Below, in pieces: positions 1 to 12,524 of a stretch of 64,000 nucleotides of DNA. This DNA is from Cristatella mucedo (taxonomy: Eukaryota; Bryozoa; Phylactolaemata; Cristatellidae), in contig WPIO01000025.1 of assembly GCA_009760855.2 (NCBI GenBank), forward strand, positions 355,001 through 419,000, given 5' to 3'. The position numbers and the translations under genes are program-made. Numbering within the stretch: the stretch's first letter is position 1; each line of letters starts with the position of its first letter. Under the pieces are notes generated by a model, which worked only from the letters and a program-made list of their open reading frames with translations, ran no database searches and was not told the DNA's origin.

Positions 1-529
1 CTGCGGTCCGGCACCCGCTAGGCTAACTGCCAAGACTCGGCCCGGGCTCGGTAGCCGCAGTCAGACGTGTTGCCGCTTGTTATTAGGTCAGCTCGGGCTA
101 TCTTGCGGTTCCCACACGAAATCAGCGGTGCATTGTTTACCTTATTTGCTTAAACGACCCGGTTTGCACCACTCTGCACCTCCGTGATTGGTAGGTTGCC
201 TTATCTATCTGCAGCATCCTAATCATCTTAAGCGGAGCCTTTGCAGTTGCATCTCGATTTGAGTGGCATGTATCGTTCGATCTGCAGAGTGCCATGGGCT
301 TTGCCTTCCACTGTTGCACTTGTGATCCCTTCCTGCAAAGCCTCGATGCCACAGACGTGCTGGTCTGTTCTCCGTGTGTGTCTGCTCGCGTGTGTTCGTG
401 TAGCCGACTCGTGCGTACAAGCATTTGCGCAATGCTGTGTGCTTTATATGGCAGGGGCACTTTACACATGCACTCACGCGCACACTCGTACATACATGTG
501 TGTGTGTGTGTGTGCGTGCGAGCGAGTGA

Positions 530-570
<41 letters not shown>

Positions 571-1253
571 CGTGTGTGTGTGTGTGCGTGCATGTGCATG
601 TGTGTACACACAAACACACACACACACACACATATATATATATTTTTTATATATATATTTCAGTGCAAGTCGTTGAGAGGTTTCAGTCCCTCTTAGGTAG
701 GCACATGCTTGTGTAAACCTACATGGGACTCGTAGGCATGTGTGCGTGAAAGCAAGAGCTTGTGAATGTAAGTGTGTGCATGTGTGTGCGCGCACACACA
801 TGCCTATGTACGAGCATGCACGTGTGTACTTTTGCACCGAATAAATTAGTGGCTGCTGCAAGGAGCTAACAGTAGCTCTGTCGTTTAGAAAATTCAATAT
901 GACACGTAAATGACTTTATTTTGCCCGTGACTGCTCAAAAGTGTTCACGTTGATGAGATGCGATAGTCAACCATCTACTTTGGCTTTATTTGACTGCTTG
1001 CCCATACTCATCCAATTTAATGGACACCAAACAAAACGACTGCACTGCCCTAAGCCAAATGCTAAACTACTTTCTTGATATGCCAAGCACAGCGCTATGT
1101 TGTAAACGCTGCCTGGAAGTGAAGATAGATAGTGAGACTTTGTCGTGTCTGTGGTTTGTTCACGTGTTTCGATGTCGCGCTGTTGACCTCCAGTGCAGCC
1201 AGTTGGCGCTGCCCGCTGAACCAGCAGTGCGCATGTAGCCTTTTGCATTGCAG
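1..1253. other. Intron or upstream sequence before the first recognised FREM2-like exon
   Basis: No coding exon is recognised here. The stretch holds a long TG/CA microsatellite (about 484-660) and AT-rich sequence. It ends in a TTTTGCATTGCAG splice acceptor at 1,253, so it is most likely intron of the FREM2-like gene, whose upstream exons lie outside the window. Confidence 0.5.
484..660. repeat. (TG)n/(CA)n/(TA)n microsatellite
   Basis: Imperfect TG repeats run into CA and then TA/TTT tracts. Long open frames across this tract on both strands are artefacts of the dinucleotide repeat. Confidence 0.9.
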
Positions 1254-4200
1254 GTCTGTACGTGATGCGTCACGCTACACTTCCTGGTGCCATCAGCCGT
1301 GTGCTGCCTCCAGCTACTGTTCCAACCGACTTCGAGCTACGATTGCTGACGACGCAGCCGACTTACGACAGTCCAATTCAGACGTGGCGAGCCAGCAGCC
1401 TGTACAGTCTGCAGGTGCGTTGGCTGTGAGCTAGTCCAGCAGCGGCTGCGCCTGGCCTCGGTGTGCTCAGAAAGGGGGTCTCGGAGACTGAAAGGGGAGA
1501 CACGTGCAGGGAAGGGGTGGCGGGAGCGGTGCGGCGCCACTCGACATCGGCTCTCGCTGACATCTTCTCTGGAAGGCGTCAACATTGATGGCATAATGGC
1601 TGACTTGGAGCCGGAGTTGGGGGCGATTGAAGATTCGGGTCCTAATTACACTCTTGGCAGTCTTGACCTCGTTTGCTCCTCGTCCAGCTGCGGTCGCATA
1701 GTAGTCGCTAGTGAAAGTGTCAAGGTCGTCCGGTCGGCATTGCGAGCGAATGCCTAGCTTGGACAGAGCGAGGGGTGGCGAGTGCGTCAGCGTTGCAGCA
1801 CCAGTGAGCTGGCCCTGTTGCAGGACTACTCGGGTACTTACGAAATAGAGCTCGTGCCGTGCTTCGTCAAGATGCAGCAGCGCTACACTCCGGCGGTCGG
1901 CGGCGACAGCGGCAGGATCGTCTGTGCCGCACAGGAGCCCGCCAGGTATGCGGCTAATCGCCCGGCCGGCTGGCTAGCAGGGCTGCCGGATCTGCAGCTG
2001 TCTGCTCGATCTCTGCTGGTGCCTCTGGTGTCGCTGCCTGAGATGCGTCAGGCCTTCGTGGCCCTTCAAAAGCTTTTTTGGCCCTCTGCTTTGCACGCGA
2101 CCAGCGCTAGCATGGTGGCAGGAGCCCTGTGCGCACGACGTGCGCCGCCGGTCTGACCGAACTGCGGTGGCCCGGCATCCAGCACTTCCACTGTCACGTG
2201 CCTGCCAGCGCTGTGAGATGCTAAGGCGCTCGTTGTGGCAGGTTCTCCGTGTCCGTATCGTTCCAACAAGCCTTCCGTCCGGTGCCGGTGAGGTACACCA
2301 TAAGCGCTCGCTTCCAGCTCACGAGCAACGAGGAGAGCTTTCTCGCCGACCCGAGGTCGGCTCAGGAGTACGACGGAGACGACGCAGAAGAGCTCGCCTC
2401 CTTCTCCCGAGGTCTGCGTACGAAGTGCTGCCGCCTTCCCGCCCGACCGCGGCTTCTCTGATTCTCTGCAGGGCTGATTCTCTGTTCGGCCGCCAGCATC
2501 GTCGGAGCATGTGCTGCTGCAGCTGCCTCTCTCTGCCCAGTCTAGGCTTGCCCTGCTCTCCTCTGCGAGCATGCGGGCAGGCAGGTGGCCGTTTGCTCAA
2601 GTGCTCACTGCTGCTTGTGCACAGGTCAGTTTCTTTACGGCCGGGTATTCTGGGATCCACTGAAGGATCTGGGAGCTGCTTACCGCTTGACGATTCAGAA
2701 AGTGTTCGTGTGCACCGGCAGCAATGGCTACGTACCTACTTACGATCCTGCCGGTGACGTCTACGGTAAAGGCCAGCAGTATGGCTGCCTGCAGCCTAGC
2801 CGGAAGCTGCGACATCGCTTCCTCATTCTGGTTAGTAAAGGTGCCCAAAGCCCACATTGGTCAGCCGAAGCTCTTTTTTTCCACATCCTCGGTTGGCCTT
2901 CGACTCCAAGGTCTGCCAGAGACTGACGGCTCACCTGCTTTGAATAGCCATTCATTTCCGGTATTAGTGATATATGGCATCCTACCGGTGCTTGCCCTGG
3001 TGCCTAATGCTGGAGCTCCACAGGGGAAATATCAAAGGATTCGTCAGGACAGGAAGAACATGTCTGATTGGTCTCAGGAGTCAAACACCAGCTCTGTTTG
3101 TCATGTCAAATGGCCCTTGCTCTCTCTATCTGAGCCTCTGCTCACCTCCAGGTTGGCAAGCAAATTTTTCTACTCGATCGACTGTTTGCATGCATTTGTT
3201 TGCATGCATGTGTGGCTGCGATTTGGTGCACGGTGCGAATGCTCATATTTAACCAGTCGACCCGATCTACAGATCGAACAATTTACTCTTTCGTCAGATT
3301 TTTGCCATTGTGACACTGATGCAATCATGGGCTAGTTTCATCAGTTCAGCTTAAAAAGTCACTCTCAGATGCCCCATGCTGTTCTGCAAATGTATGTAGC
3401 TCCCCTCGCCTGGCATATGTAGGCCACTTTATGTCCACCGTGTGTCTAATAATACCTTGACGTGTATGTCCAAACTGCTATTGTGTGGCCTGTCTGGCAG
3501 GCACTGCTGACCACCCAAGTGCCAAATTGGCTTTTTGGCCATCGTTTGATTTCTGGCTCTCAATGTTAGCAGCAAGTAACAGCACCAATCGACCTTCTGC
3601 AATAGTGCATCTAGCTGCAGCTCGGCTGATATATGACATTATTGGTCGTCATTTTATGCCGTGTCTCGACTGCTCACGTGTGCATGTTCTTTGGTGTCCT
3701 CCACCCCTCCTCGGTAACTATCGACACTGGCGTTGTACAATAGAGAGCTCGTTGACCGGCCGTGCACTCGTCAAGTGCACCAAGCTCTGGTATACTGGAC
3801 ATTTGTTTTACAGGACCAGACAGACCGAATCGATGGTGAGCAGACCAAGGCAGCCGATGCGATTGACTTCCACGCAGTGTTTGCTCGTGACTCTGATGAG
3901 CTTTCTGGTCTCCAGAGGAGCTACCATGGTGCTGACGGTTTTCGGATGAGCATTGACCCTTTGTGCGAGGTACTTTGTCGATTGGCGCTATAGCAGGCAT
4001 GGTCCCCTTTACAGTGGCTGGCAAATCTCTTTTTCTCCTCCTCCTCCTCCTCCTCTTCCTCCTTCCATTCTTTCTACTCACTCCCCTCTTGATGCTTGGA
4101 ATGGTAGGAAAAGGAAGGGGTACCAGCAGACCCTGGGCACATGTGAACCGGCTTTAAACTTAGGCATGCCGAGTGGCAAGACACTGAAACCCTCTTATGA

Positions 4201-5428
4201 TTGGCTGCCATAGGTAATGTCAAGCTTTAGCTTCTGCCATTGCATAAACCGGGGTCTTCTGTGCATTTTGTAGTTGCATGCTACAATTTCAAGCTGCATG
4301 CTGCCGCCATATTCATTATTGCGTGCACTTGCCTACAGCTGTCTTATGTCGAAGACGGTTGAATGCTGTCCTGGAGCCCTGGTGCATGCAAAGGCAAGGA
4401 AGTCTTTGTGAAAGTAACCAAGGTGGTATTGGTGTGCCTGTCACCCAGAGGAGAAGGCTGGCTGGCCGAGCTGCTACCACTGGCCACGGGCAGGAAATGG
4501 CTCTGAGGAGTCTGAGGTTCTTTGTGAGAGAGAGAGAGACAGAGAGACAGACAGAGAGCTGCTTATGCTAGCGCTATAGAAAGGGACTTCAGCTTGACCT
4601 CGCCGTTCCTGCAGTCGGCCAAACAAAGCTGATGGTGTATCTCTTTTGGGGCACAGAACGCTACTTGAAGGCGCCACAGCACCCTCTTGCTATTTATCTT
4701 GGGTGTCCGGACACTCGTCCGACATGCTGTGTGCTACGACCTTGCGCTGACATCGCATCGCAGCAGACGAGCATTTGCAAGCGCTGTCAGCCTCCCATCC
4801 TGCCTGAGCTCGAGTGACCAGTGTGCCCTGCAGCACGGCTTGTCTCGGCCTGTCATCGGCAGGCACTCCGTTTCCATTCGCTCAGATCGCTGGAGACTAC
4901 CGATGGTACATCCAGGTGCTCTACACAATCGAGCCCATCGACTATCGCGCTGGCAGTGGCAGCATCCGAGGCGTCAGGCAAGCTAGCGATGCCTCTGCGG
5001 CAGGGCAGCTGCCTCCGCTGGCAGCGGCGGCCGCCACTCGTGGTGGCACGAGTATCGCGGCCATCGTTGTACGCCACTCCTCTGCGGGAGCTGATGGCAT
5101 CGGTCCTGCGCTCGGCAGCATGCGCAGCGGCGGCAGGAGCAGCAGCAGCAGCGGCCAGCTTGCGACCTCCACCCAGTCGACGGGCTGGCCAGTGGCCGTG
5201 ACCTCGGCTGTTGCGGTGGCAGCCGCCGTTTGCGTGGCCGTGGTTGTCCTGCTAGTCAGCCGCAGGCTTCACAGTTGCCCAGCTGGTCCGCTCGAGCGGC
5301 CGGCGACCGCTCAGCCGTCGCCATCCCATCGGCTGCTATCGACGGGCGTCGATGCGCAGCAAGCTACAACCGCCCCATCACCCGATGCTGCCATGCAGTC
5401 GCTCGTCGTCGTGAACCAAGCGCGATGA
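1254..5428 (+). CDS. FREM2: FREM2/FRAS1-like extracellular matrix protein, C-terminal exons (5'-partial)
   Basis: Six exons join in phase: 1,254-1,414; 1,824-1,945; 2,242-2,411; 2,625-2,830; 3,814-3,969; 4,886-5,428 (stop TGA). They encode about 452 residues. The order of motifs matches the C-terminal region of vertebrate FREM2 and FRAS1: FELRLLTTQPTYDSPIQTW, then DYSGTYEIELVPC, SVSFQQAFRPVPVRYTISA, GQFLYGRVFWDP, VFVCTGSNGYVPTYDP, QYGCLQPSRKLRHRFLIL, HGADGFRM and DYRWYIQVLYTIEP. A single transmembrane helix follows (WPVAV...VVVLLV, about 5,186-5,257), with a cytoplasmic tail of about 55 residues. FRAS1/FREM proteins form a basement-membrane complex; that role comes from the family, not from this sequence. 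The juxtamembrane part is rich in Ala, Gly and Ser and is not conserved. The tail ends in NQAR, not the PDZ ligand known from vertebrate FRAS1/FREM2. The upstream Calx-beta and CSPG repeats must lie before the window. FREM2 versus FRAS1 is not settled. Confidence 0.82.
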
Positions 5429-6060
5429 TGGCACGTGTGACAGCACGGAGCAGCCGGTCGAGCGAGGCTGCTGCCGGCCGAGGCGGCAATGACGACGGCG
5501 ATGGTGACGATGGAAGACTCGCGTTGCCTGCTCGCCAACGCTGTCGTCCCTTCTCGGCTTGCCTCCACCGGAAGCGTAGCCTGGGCGTGCCCGAGCACAG
5601 GAAGAAGAGGGGCTCGCCGACGGAAGGCTCGCTTGTGCTTCCTGCTGTCGGCGGCATGGTGATTTCATCTCTGGCAGGCAGTGCATGTGGCTTGCATCCG
5701 TTTGCCTGCCCACCTGCCCGATCGACAGGCGGTCGACCTGCGGTCGTGCCAACGGACGATCGGAAGGGAGGCAGGTCAGCCCGTGTGCTGTGTGGGCGCG
5801 ACCAGCCCTCGATCGGGGCAGTTGGCTGACAGAGAGCAAAGTCGTGTTCAGTGTGGCATCCATGCTGTGCGATCCTCTCTCGAGGAAGAGCAGCAGCTCG
5901 TGCGTAGATAGTCTACTGTTAAAAGACAAATTGTTGGGATGTTTGCTGCTGACGATTATTGTCACAGATTGCAAAAGCGCACCTATTTATTAACAGACGT
6001 GACCACCGGAGGTCGGGCCTGTTGCTAGCCGCCTGCAGGCACTCGGTGGAATCGAGTGTG

Positions 6061-6066
6061 AATAAA
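6061..6066 (+). terminator. Likely polyadenylation signal of the FREM2-like gene
   Basis: A canonical AATAAA lies about 630 bases after the stop codon at 5,428 and is the first one seen downstream. It would give a 3' UTR of about 650 bases. No cleavage site can be fixed from sequence alone. Confidence 0.5.
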
Positions 6067-6099
6067 CGTGTTGGACGACTTTCGGAGCTCGATCTTCGT

Positions 6100-7633
6100 T
6101 GCAAGCTTTGGTCAGGTTACTTTCGGCAGAGACTGGTGACTGGGCCAGGTAAATGCTTAGGCGTTTACTTCTTCAGTCCCTGGGCCTGACTTTGGCGGCT
6201 GACTGACGTATGAGCTTATTCTCCTTTTTCTTCTAACGTGCCCGAGGGATTGCTGCAACTAGCAAGGCCAGTTCTGGTGAAAAGAGAAAGTGTATGCAAA
6301 ATTGCAATGCAGGACTGCTGTGCAAGGCTGTAGTTATTCAAGATTCCCTTGTTAGATCTTCGGCCGAATGTGTGCACGTGCAGTTCCCAAAAAATGCCAG
6401 GGCACTCTGCATGGCATTCATGCATGATTAAACGCGATAATGGGAATGGTTTCAATGTTTGAAGGAAGTGCAGAAGTGGTAGAGATGATGGAGAAATTTT
6501 GCAAAATTTCGGAAGAGACGGTTGTCGAGTGGAAGTGGAAGTCTTAGCCCACTTAGCTCCTCCTAGATAGAGGCTCACAAGGTGCCGAAGAGGAGAGGAA
6601 AAGCGATGAGAGGCACTCACTAGTAGAGAAAAAAATGAGGAATTCAAGGAAGAAGCAGCCGAAGAGGCAAGCTTAGTGTGCTTTCCTAAGCACGTGGGCA
6701 TCGCATGCTCAGATGCAGGCATAAAAACCACTGGAATGGTCACATGGCTCCACGTGGCAACCGGGCGTCAGGTTGCTCTCGGTACTAGGTCCGTTGTCAG
6801 AATGCTCTTTGATCCATGCTTTGAGAGTTAGGACGCCCTTTGGAGCCCAGATGCTGCTGTCCGTGCAACCTGCTGTGACCTTGGCCGACCTAGCCATTGC
6901 TATCAGCAGCTCCCTGAGCAGTACAGCAAATTCTTTCGTAGGTGCATTGCAACAATTGTCCAAGAATTTCATCTTGGCTGCATTTAGATTGCCAAGTGCC
7001 TGGTGAGTTTGCATTTTCTATTAAGAATGAAGGGCAACAGGTAAACAGTAGCAGCTATAAGCCAAAATAGCCAGTTGCCATTCTATCCTAGAAGGCCTGC
7101 CGTCCAGTTGCATTAGTCAGGTGAAACCAGTAAAGCACTAGCACTGGAATCTGTCATCACTACGACATACTAGCATCACTTTAAATCAGCTGCTCAAAAT
7201 ATTGATCGTAATAGCTATAGGTTGTTCGTATAGAGCACTAAGAGAACCGAATCTCTATCCAGGTAGTAAACAACAGCCTTACCTTTTTAAAATGCACAGG
7301 ATCTTCGACTTCTGGCTCTTGGGCGTAAATGGTGGCATCTCAGCTGCATCTCTGCATTGGAAATGAAAAATCCAGCTAATGAATTGTTCGAAGTTGAAAG
7401 ACAAGAAATATAGCCCATGTCTACTGCCATTCATTGACCACTCAGTCTAAGGAAAAACTCCTTGGAATGAAACATCTGCACCGGTGCTAGCATAGATTGG
7501 TCACTTTCTTGTGCAGCCCCTTAGTTGGTCTCGTGCAATTTGTACGACTTTCGTCGGCCTCTGACAGTAAGTGGTGACCCAGGTCCTTGGCAGCTGGCAG
7601 CAAACTTGCTCCATTTACTAGCAGGCCAGCACC
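6100..7633. other. Intergenic, no recognised gene; one possible minus-strand exon
   Basis: No conserved gene was recognised. On the minus strand, 7,351-7,283 reads DAAEMPPFTPKSQKSKILC... as a 69-base open stretch bounded by a good acceptor and a GTAAGG donor. A 101-codon minus-strand frame (7,014-6,709) looks somewhat protein-like. Their phases do not join, so neither is called as a gene. Confidence 0.3.
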
Positions 7634-7820
7634 ATGCTGCCTGGTTTGGCCCAGGGAGTCATTGTGCTCACCTTTAACGACCGAGGTCAAGGTGCTTGCC
7701 TCAGACGACCGCGGCATGGGGTTGAGCCTTTTGTCAAATGTGAAGCGCCTGGACAGAGATTCAGTTCTCCTAGGGAGCTATGGAAATGAAAGATATCTAT
7801 ATATATATATATATATAATT
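7634..7820 (+). mobile_element. SINE2 copy (tRNA-derived, LINE-A-type 3' tail)
   Basis: The head CTGGTTTGGCCCAG matches the tRNA-like head of the copies at 16,940 and 56,158. The 3' part, GTGAAGCGCCTGGACAGAGA..., resembles the LINE-A tail. A short (TA)n run follows. Confidence 0.65.
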
Positions 7821-9267
7821 CATTTTCATATATAATTATAATTATATAAAAAGAAATATCCAAATGCGTTTGTTTTTGTCGGATTCGGGTTATGCTTTGG
7901 CCTTGGCAGAACGTCTCTTGCTCTTTCACTTTCACTCTTCTTCTGCCACTGGATTGATATAGATGCAGTCTGCTCCATTGCAGCAACAGTTGTGTCTATA
8001 GAAGCTACAGCTGCACGACAGCAGGCCAACATTGTAGTGCTGCTCCGGCATGTGATGCAGCTGTAATCATCACCCCTTGCATTAGCCAGCTGTTAGGCAG
8101 CACTAACCATTCCAGCAGCTAGACCAGTTTGTTGGGAATGAGCTTCCGAAGTCATCCTGCACCACCGCAAGCTATTTACGCTGGTATTTAGTACTGCTGC
8201 AGCACACTAGGACTTTCAGCATCCAAGCAAGCACGCATTTTTTTTTATCATGACAGGTGGTGTCCTCACATGCCCAGCTGTATCTGCAACTGATGGGCTG
8301 GCTGCCAAATGCTAGGAGACAGGCAACCTTGTCTTAATTCATGGTGAACTGAAGTCTTCACAGAAGGGGCACTCCTGCAAAGAGCATTGGCCTGTTTTAA
8401 GTCAAATGCAGCTATAGACATATGGTCTCGCTGCAATGTCTGAGCTGTACCACTGAGGTGCTCATAGACCACAACATTTCCTCGCTTGGTACCTAGAAGC
8501 TGCGCGTGAAATTATGCCCTTCAGTAAGCTCGAGTAGATCCTCATACATCGCGTTGTGATCTCGTAGCCAAAATGACGTCAAATGAGTGGCACCGTGGTT
8601 GTGCTTAGAGACAAACTGACCAGCAGGATAGACTCGATCAAACTGGTATCATTGATTATGCTGCACCACAGTGCAGGGAGCATGGAAGGCCTTGGTGTAT
8701 TCGGAGCAGTGACCTCCACATTCTATTTTGTGTCAGCCCCAGACCGACTGGCAAGGCAATGCACATGACGATCCAGAATCAATATCGATGATCAGAGGTA
8801 TGATCTCAAGAAGGACCCACAAACGACAGCAAACTCTGGGGAGACAACAGCATGCCGAGAGAAAAAAATATGACGAAGTGGAAGAGGGTGAAGTAAAAAC
8901 CCGAGTCTGTAAATCTGATACGACTGCGCAAAGCGAGTGGCCCCAAACTGAACTCCAACGGAGGATTTTCAGACAAGATACGGAGCCATGTCATAGCATC
9001 AGTAGGTTTTGCTAAATCGTGCAACAGGGCAACTTGCAGGTTATGCATTGTCCCTAGCGCTTTGATGGCATAGTTGCCCCTCCTTCGTATTATAGTCAAT
9101 TGTTGGGACAACTTCCTAGGTCAAGCACGACTCCGTGGTAGAACCTTTTTTTAAAGATTCCAAATTCCAATGCCTCCATCTCCTGGCTACGGCACGGCAA
9201 GCACTGACTTGATGGCCGACCGTGTGAGCTTAAGATTTGCGAGAGGTAATAAATAAGTTTTCTTAAG
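7821..9267. other. Intergenic, nothing recognised
   Basis: AT-rich sequence and short open frames only. Some minus-strand patches (for example around 8,470-8,580 and 8,806-9,111) look weakly protein-like, but they carry stops and match no family I can name. Confidence 0.35.
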
Positions 9268-9440
9268 GATTGTAAGCCGTGTTGGCATGCTAGGTAACGT
9301 GGTTGCTTTACACAACCTCGCTCCCGAGGTCGTTGGTTCGAATGCTATGGTGGGCAAGTTTTTATTGCCACGGTGGTGATAGCCGTTGAGGCTTTTCTGT
9401 CGCTATACAAAAGAGGCTATTAAAACAGCTAGTATTTTTT
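9268..9440 (+). mobile_element. SINE1 copy (tRNA-derived)
   Basis: The head has an A-box-like TGGCATGCTAGG and a B-box GGTTCGAATGC, as in tRNA promoters. The shared body GGTGGTGATAGCCGTTGAGGC and the terminal CGCTATACAAAAGAGGCT follow. Related copies lie at 13,253, 43,345 (minus), 53,008 (minus) and 53,205. Confidence 0.75.
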
Positions 9441-11599
9441 AAAGAATAAAACCGAATGGGAACTGTTAAGCACACAGCCGGAACCAAGGACATTTATTTT
9501 GCAAGACTGGCAGGACAGTGCGTGAGACCGTCATCGGTGCTTGCAATCATCCCTGTGCCATTAGCGATGACCTCCTGATTTGTTTATGTTCCACGGGCTG
9601 CTTTCATGGCCCTTTATCACATTTAATGCATATAATACCATCTCATTTCAGCAGTGGTGTACCTGCCCACTGGCGGCTTGCCAAAAAGCCAAAAACCTCA
9701 ATCAGTGTGCCACGATCTCATCACGTGAGTCGGTACACGTCAGTATGCATAGCAATAATCGCAAAGCATTGGAACGTTGACAAACAGTGAGGACCAAATG
9801 TCTGTCACGGGCCTGGTTTTTCAACCAACTGTGGAGGTTTCAGCAATAGCTGCATCTGGGATTCATCTGTATAGAAGGGATAGCCAATCCACTGGGCCTG
9901 GATTGCCTGCTTTTGAGGCACGTCTAAACACTAGGGCTGCAAGAGATCAGGGCAGACTCACGAAGAACTCAGAGAGGTGGAGCTGCTAGTTGAGACCTGC
10001 CCATCGTGTGATAAGGACTGGGCATTCCAATCGAACCGCAAGTGAACCGTGCGGACCAGGCACCGATGCTCAACTATCGTCGTCACTATCACTAGAATGG
10101 CTTGGACGAGATCTTTCTTCTAGGCCTAAATGGTTCTCAGTGGCTAAATGCCTTCATGGTTTCAAGAACCACCTGGAACTTTCAGCATCCGAGCATCCCT
10201 GCCCACAGGTTTGTGGCCAAAGAGGTACCTGCCTGCAGACTAAGTCGGTGGCAGTACTTTATCGGTGGGCTATGAGTGAAGGCAACCCCAGTCTCTCGCC
10301 AGACATTTAGTGACGGCAGAATATTAACACCGGTGGCGTAGGATAGCTCCCAGCTGCCTTTGTCGGTGACCTTAGCAGTAAACCAAGGCCACCGGTGGAC
10401 CTCTCCGGAGCTCATTGGGGCAATATTTTTGGGGCAGATCTCAAACCGACCCGGAGATCAGCAGGAGCAGCCGAAGTTCTTTTACTGCTGCCGCAGCTGC
10501 TGCTTCACCGACAGTTCCTCCTCGAAGTGTAGATGACAGAGGGGCCCTAGAGAGGGGTGGGCGGCAGTATAGAGAGGGTGGGCTCAGTTGACCCTGACTG
10601 CCCTTAGACCGACCTGAAAAGAACTTGTCGGACGACCAGCCCACCCGGCACATTTCTTCAACCTGCTGTGAGTGGCTGCCTCGCGAAAGGTCACCTCCTT
10701 GGCTTAATCCTAGTGCTTAGCCTTGAGTGGCAAGTCAGCTTTTAGAATGACTGGCAAAGCCAGCTGCTAGCCACTTTGCAGCACCCCACGACAGCTGATC
10801 TGCAGGTGCGTTGCAAGCAAGGCTGCAGCAGACCGATGGCTGTAGCAAACCGATGCTGTAGCATAGGGCTGGCTGCAGAAGCTGCTGGTAGGCAGAAGCA
10901 TGGGTGAGCCATAGCTAAGCTAATAAGAGCCTCCTAGTTATACTTGCTTGGTTGGGTATGCACCATGCTGGTAGGCATGACCGGAGATCAGAGCTGGGAT
11001 CCAGCAGCCACAGACTCCGGTGGTTTCTGTGAGTTTCGCTCATTCATTTTGCTGCTTCATTTCGATGTGTGCCAGATGCTGGCTTTGTTCGGTCGGGTTG
11101 ACGTTCATTCACTCCCTCGATGTGCCAGACACCCACACAAAAGCAGCCACTACGTGCTTTCCGGGAATTGGCCGATCAGCTTGTCACGAGAGATACGCCT
11201 GAGATTGGAATCAGACACTGGACTTGGCTCGTTCGATTGTCAGGGGTTGCAATGTCGTGTCGAAGCAGCAGTCCCGACAACCTGGGTGTGTCAGAAAGCA
11301 GGTCTGAGTCCATCCCATGACCTGCTAGCAACAGAACTACTACTCTCAGACTATTGGCTGCAGATATTCCGTGAGCAAGAAGACCAGACCAGTCATCCTC
11401 TTCATCTTCATCCACGGATGCTAGTCATAATAATAATCACAAGCTATTTGTATTGCAGCACCCTAGGAGAACCAGACAGATCTCACTGTAGCTAGTTTAT
11501 GTATGCTGGAAAGGAAACTTGTCAATTGGTGAGTGGCAGCTGCATATTTTGCATACATAAGCACACAAATGACATTTCACATTGATGAAAAAATGCTGT
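9441..11599. other. Intergenic, nothing recognised
   Basis: No conserved gene or clear repeat family was identified. A 77-codon minus-strand frame at 10,415-10,182 looks slightly protein-like, but I cannot name it. Confidence 0.3.
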
Positions 11600-12060
11600 G
11601 AGGAGCAGGCAGATTTTAGCTTCTTTTAAAATGTCGTCAAGTCAGGGAATCTCTTGATATGAGTTGGTAGTGAGTTCTAGACTTTGGAAGTTATGAACTG
11701 CAGGCACGATCTCCAAAATGTTTGAAATTTGTTAGAGAGACGCGCAGCTGAACGACGAGAGTCAGGGGAGCAGATGGTTCGACGTCAAGCCTTGTTCGGA
11801 TACGTAGGCCACAGTTAGAGAATAAAGGGACCTAAAAGTTAGTGGCAAAGCCATGAAGTCTCGATATCCTGCTTGATGGGAAGCCGGCACACACTAAAGA
11901 AAGAAGTGATGTAACGTGGTAAGCACCGTGTTCACAGCAGACAAACCTAGCTCCAGAGTATTCACCAAAATATAAGCGGCTCATTTTGCATGCTGCAAAA
12001 CCATCAAGCAGTGAGTCACAGAAGTCAAAATGGAATGTCACTCATGCACGAACCAGCCTG
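11600..12060 (-). mobile_element. LINE-A fragment, 3' end of the reverse transcriptase ORF
   Basis: The minus strand reads the end of an L2/CR1-like ORF2: DFCDSLLDGFAACK, then a region matching the ARLVCRERRSCHITPLL block of other copies, with frameshifts and stops. It is 5'-truncated and diverged relative to the copies at 29-31 kb and 40-42 kb. Confidence 0.7.
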
Positions 12061-12524
12061 ACTGTAGTATGATTATCTAAGAAAGTCTGATTTTTTGCAA
12101 TGTCTGGTACGTTCATCTAAGAAAGTCCGAGTTTTTTTTAATGTCGCATAGCTGACAGTAGGCAGACTTGGCTCCGGTGCTGATGCAGTCGTCTTGTGTC
12201 ACGACTATGAAGGAATTATGAATGTCATGGGAGGCTCATTAGTGGTTCCTATGTAATAATATGTAGGATGAACCGGTATTAGGCTTTGACTTTATGCTCG
12301 CTTAAACAAGAGGGTAATTTATTTTATAAAAAATCTGGCGTCTGCAGTAAAAAGAAGTCTCCCGAGGTCGATACTTATTTTGACTTATCAATCGACTTCA
12401 AGACCCTCTCCCTGGCCAATAGCCCACAAGAACTAAATTCAAGCACTTTACAGCTTGCTTACAGCTTACTTTACAGCTTGCTACAAGATAATCAATAGCC
12501 AAGGGTAAATGATATGCATTGGTA

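Noticed and set aside
137-897. Open frames of up to 224 codons on both strands
   Set aside because: They are translations of TG/CA repeats (Thr-His, Cys-Val) and overlap each other on both strands.
6216-6743. A 175-codon minus-strand frame
   Set aside because: No recognisable motif, Ser/Leu-rich, no supporting splice sites or neighbours.
12380-12425. SIDFKTLSLA resembling the LINE RIDFKTL block
   Set aside because: Only about ten residues match; too short to call a separate LINE fragment.
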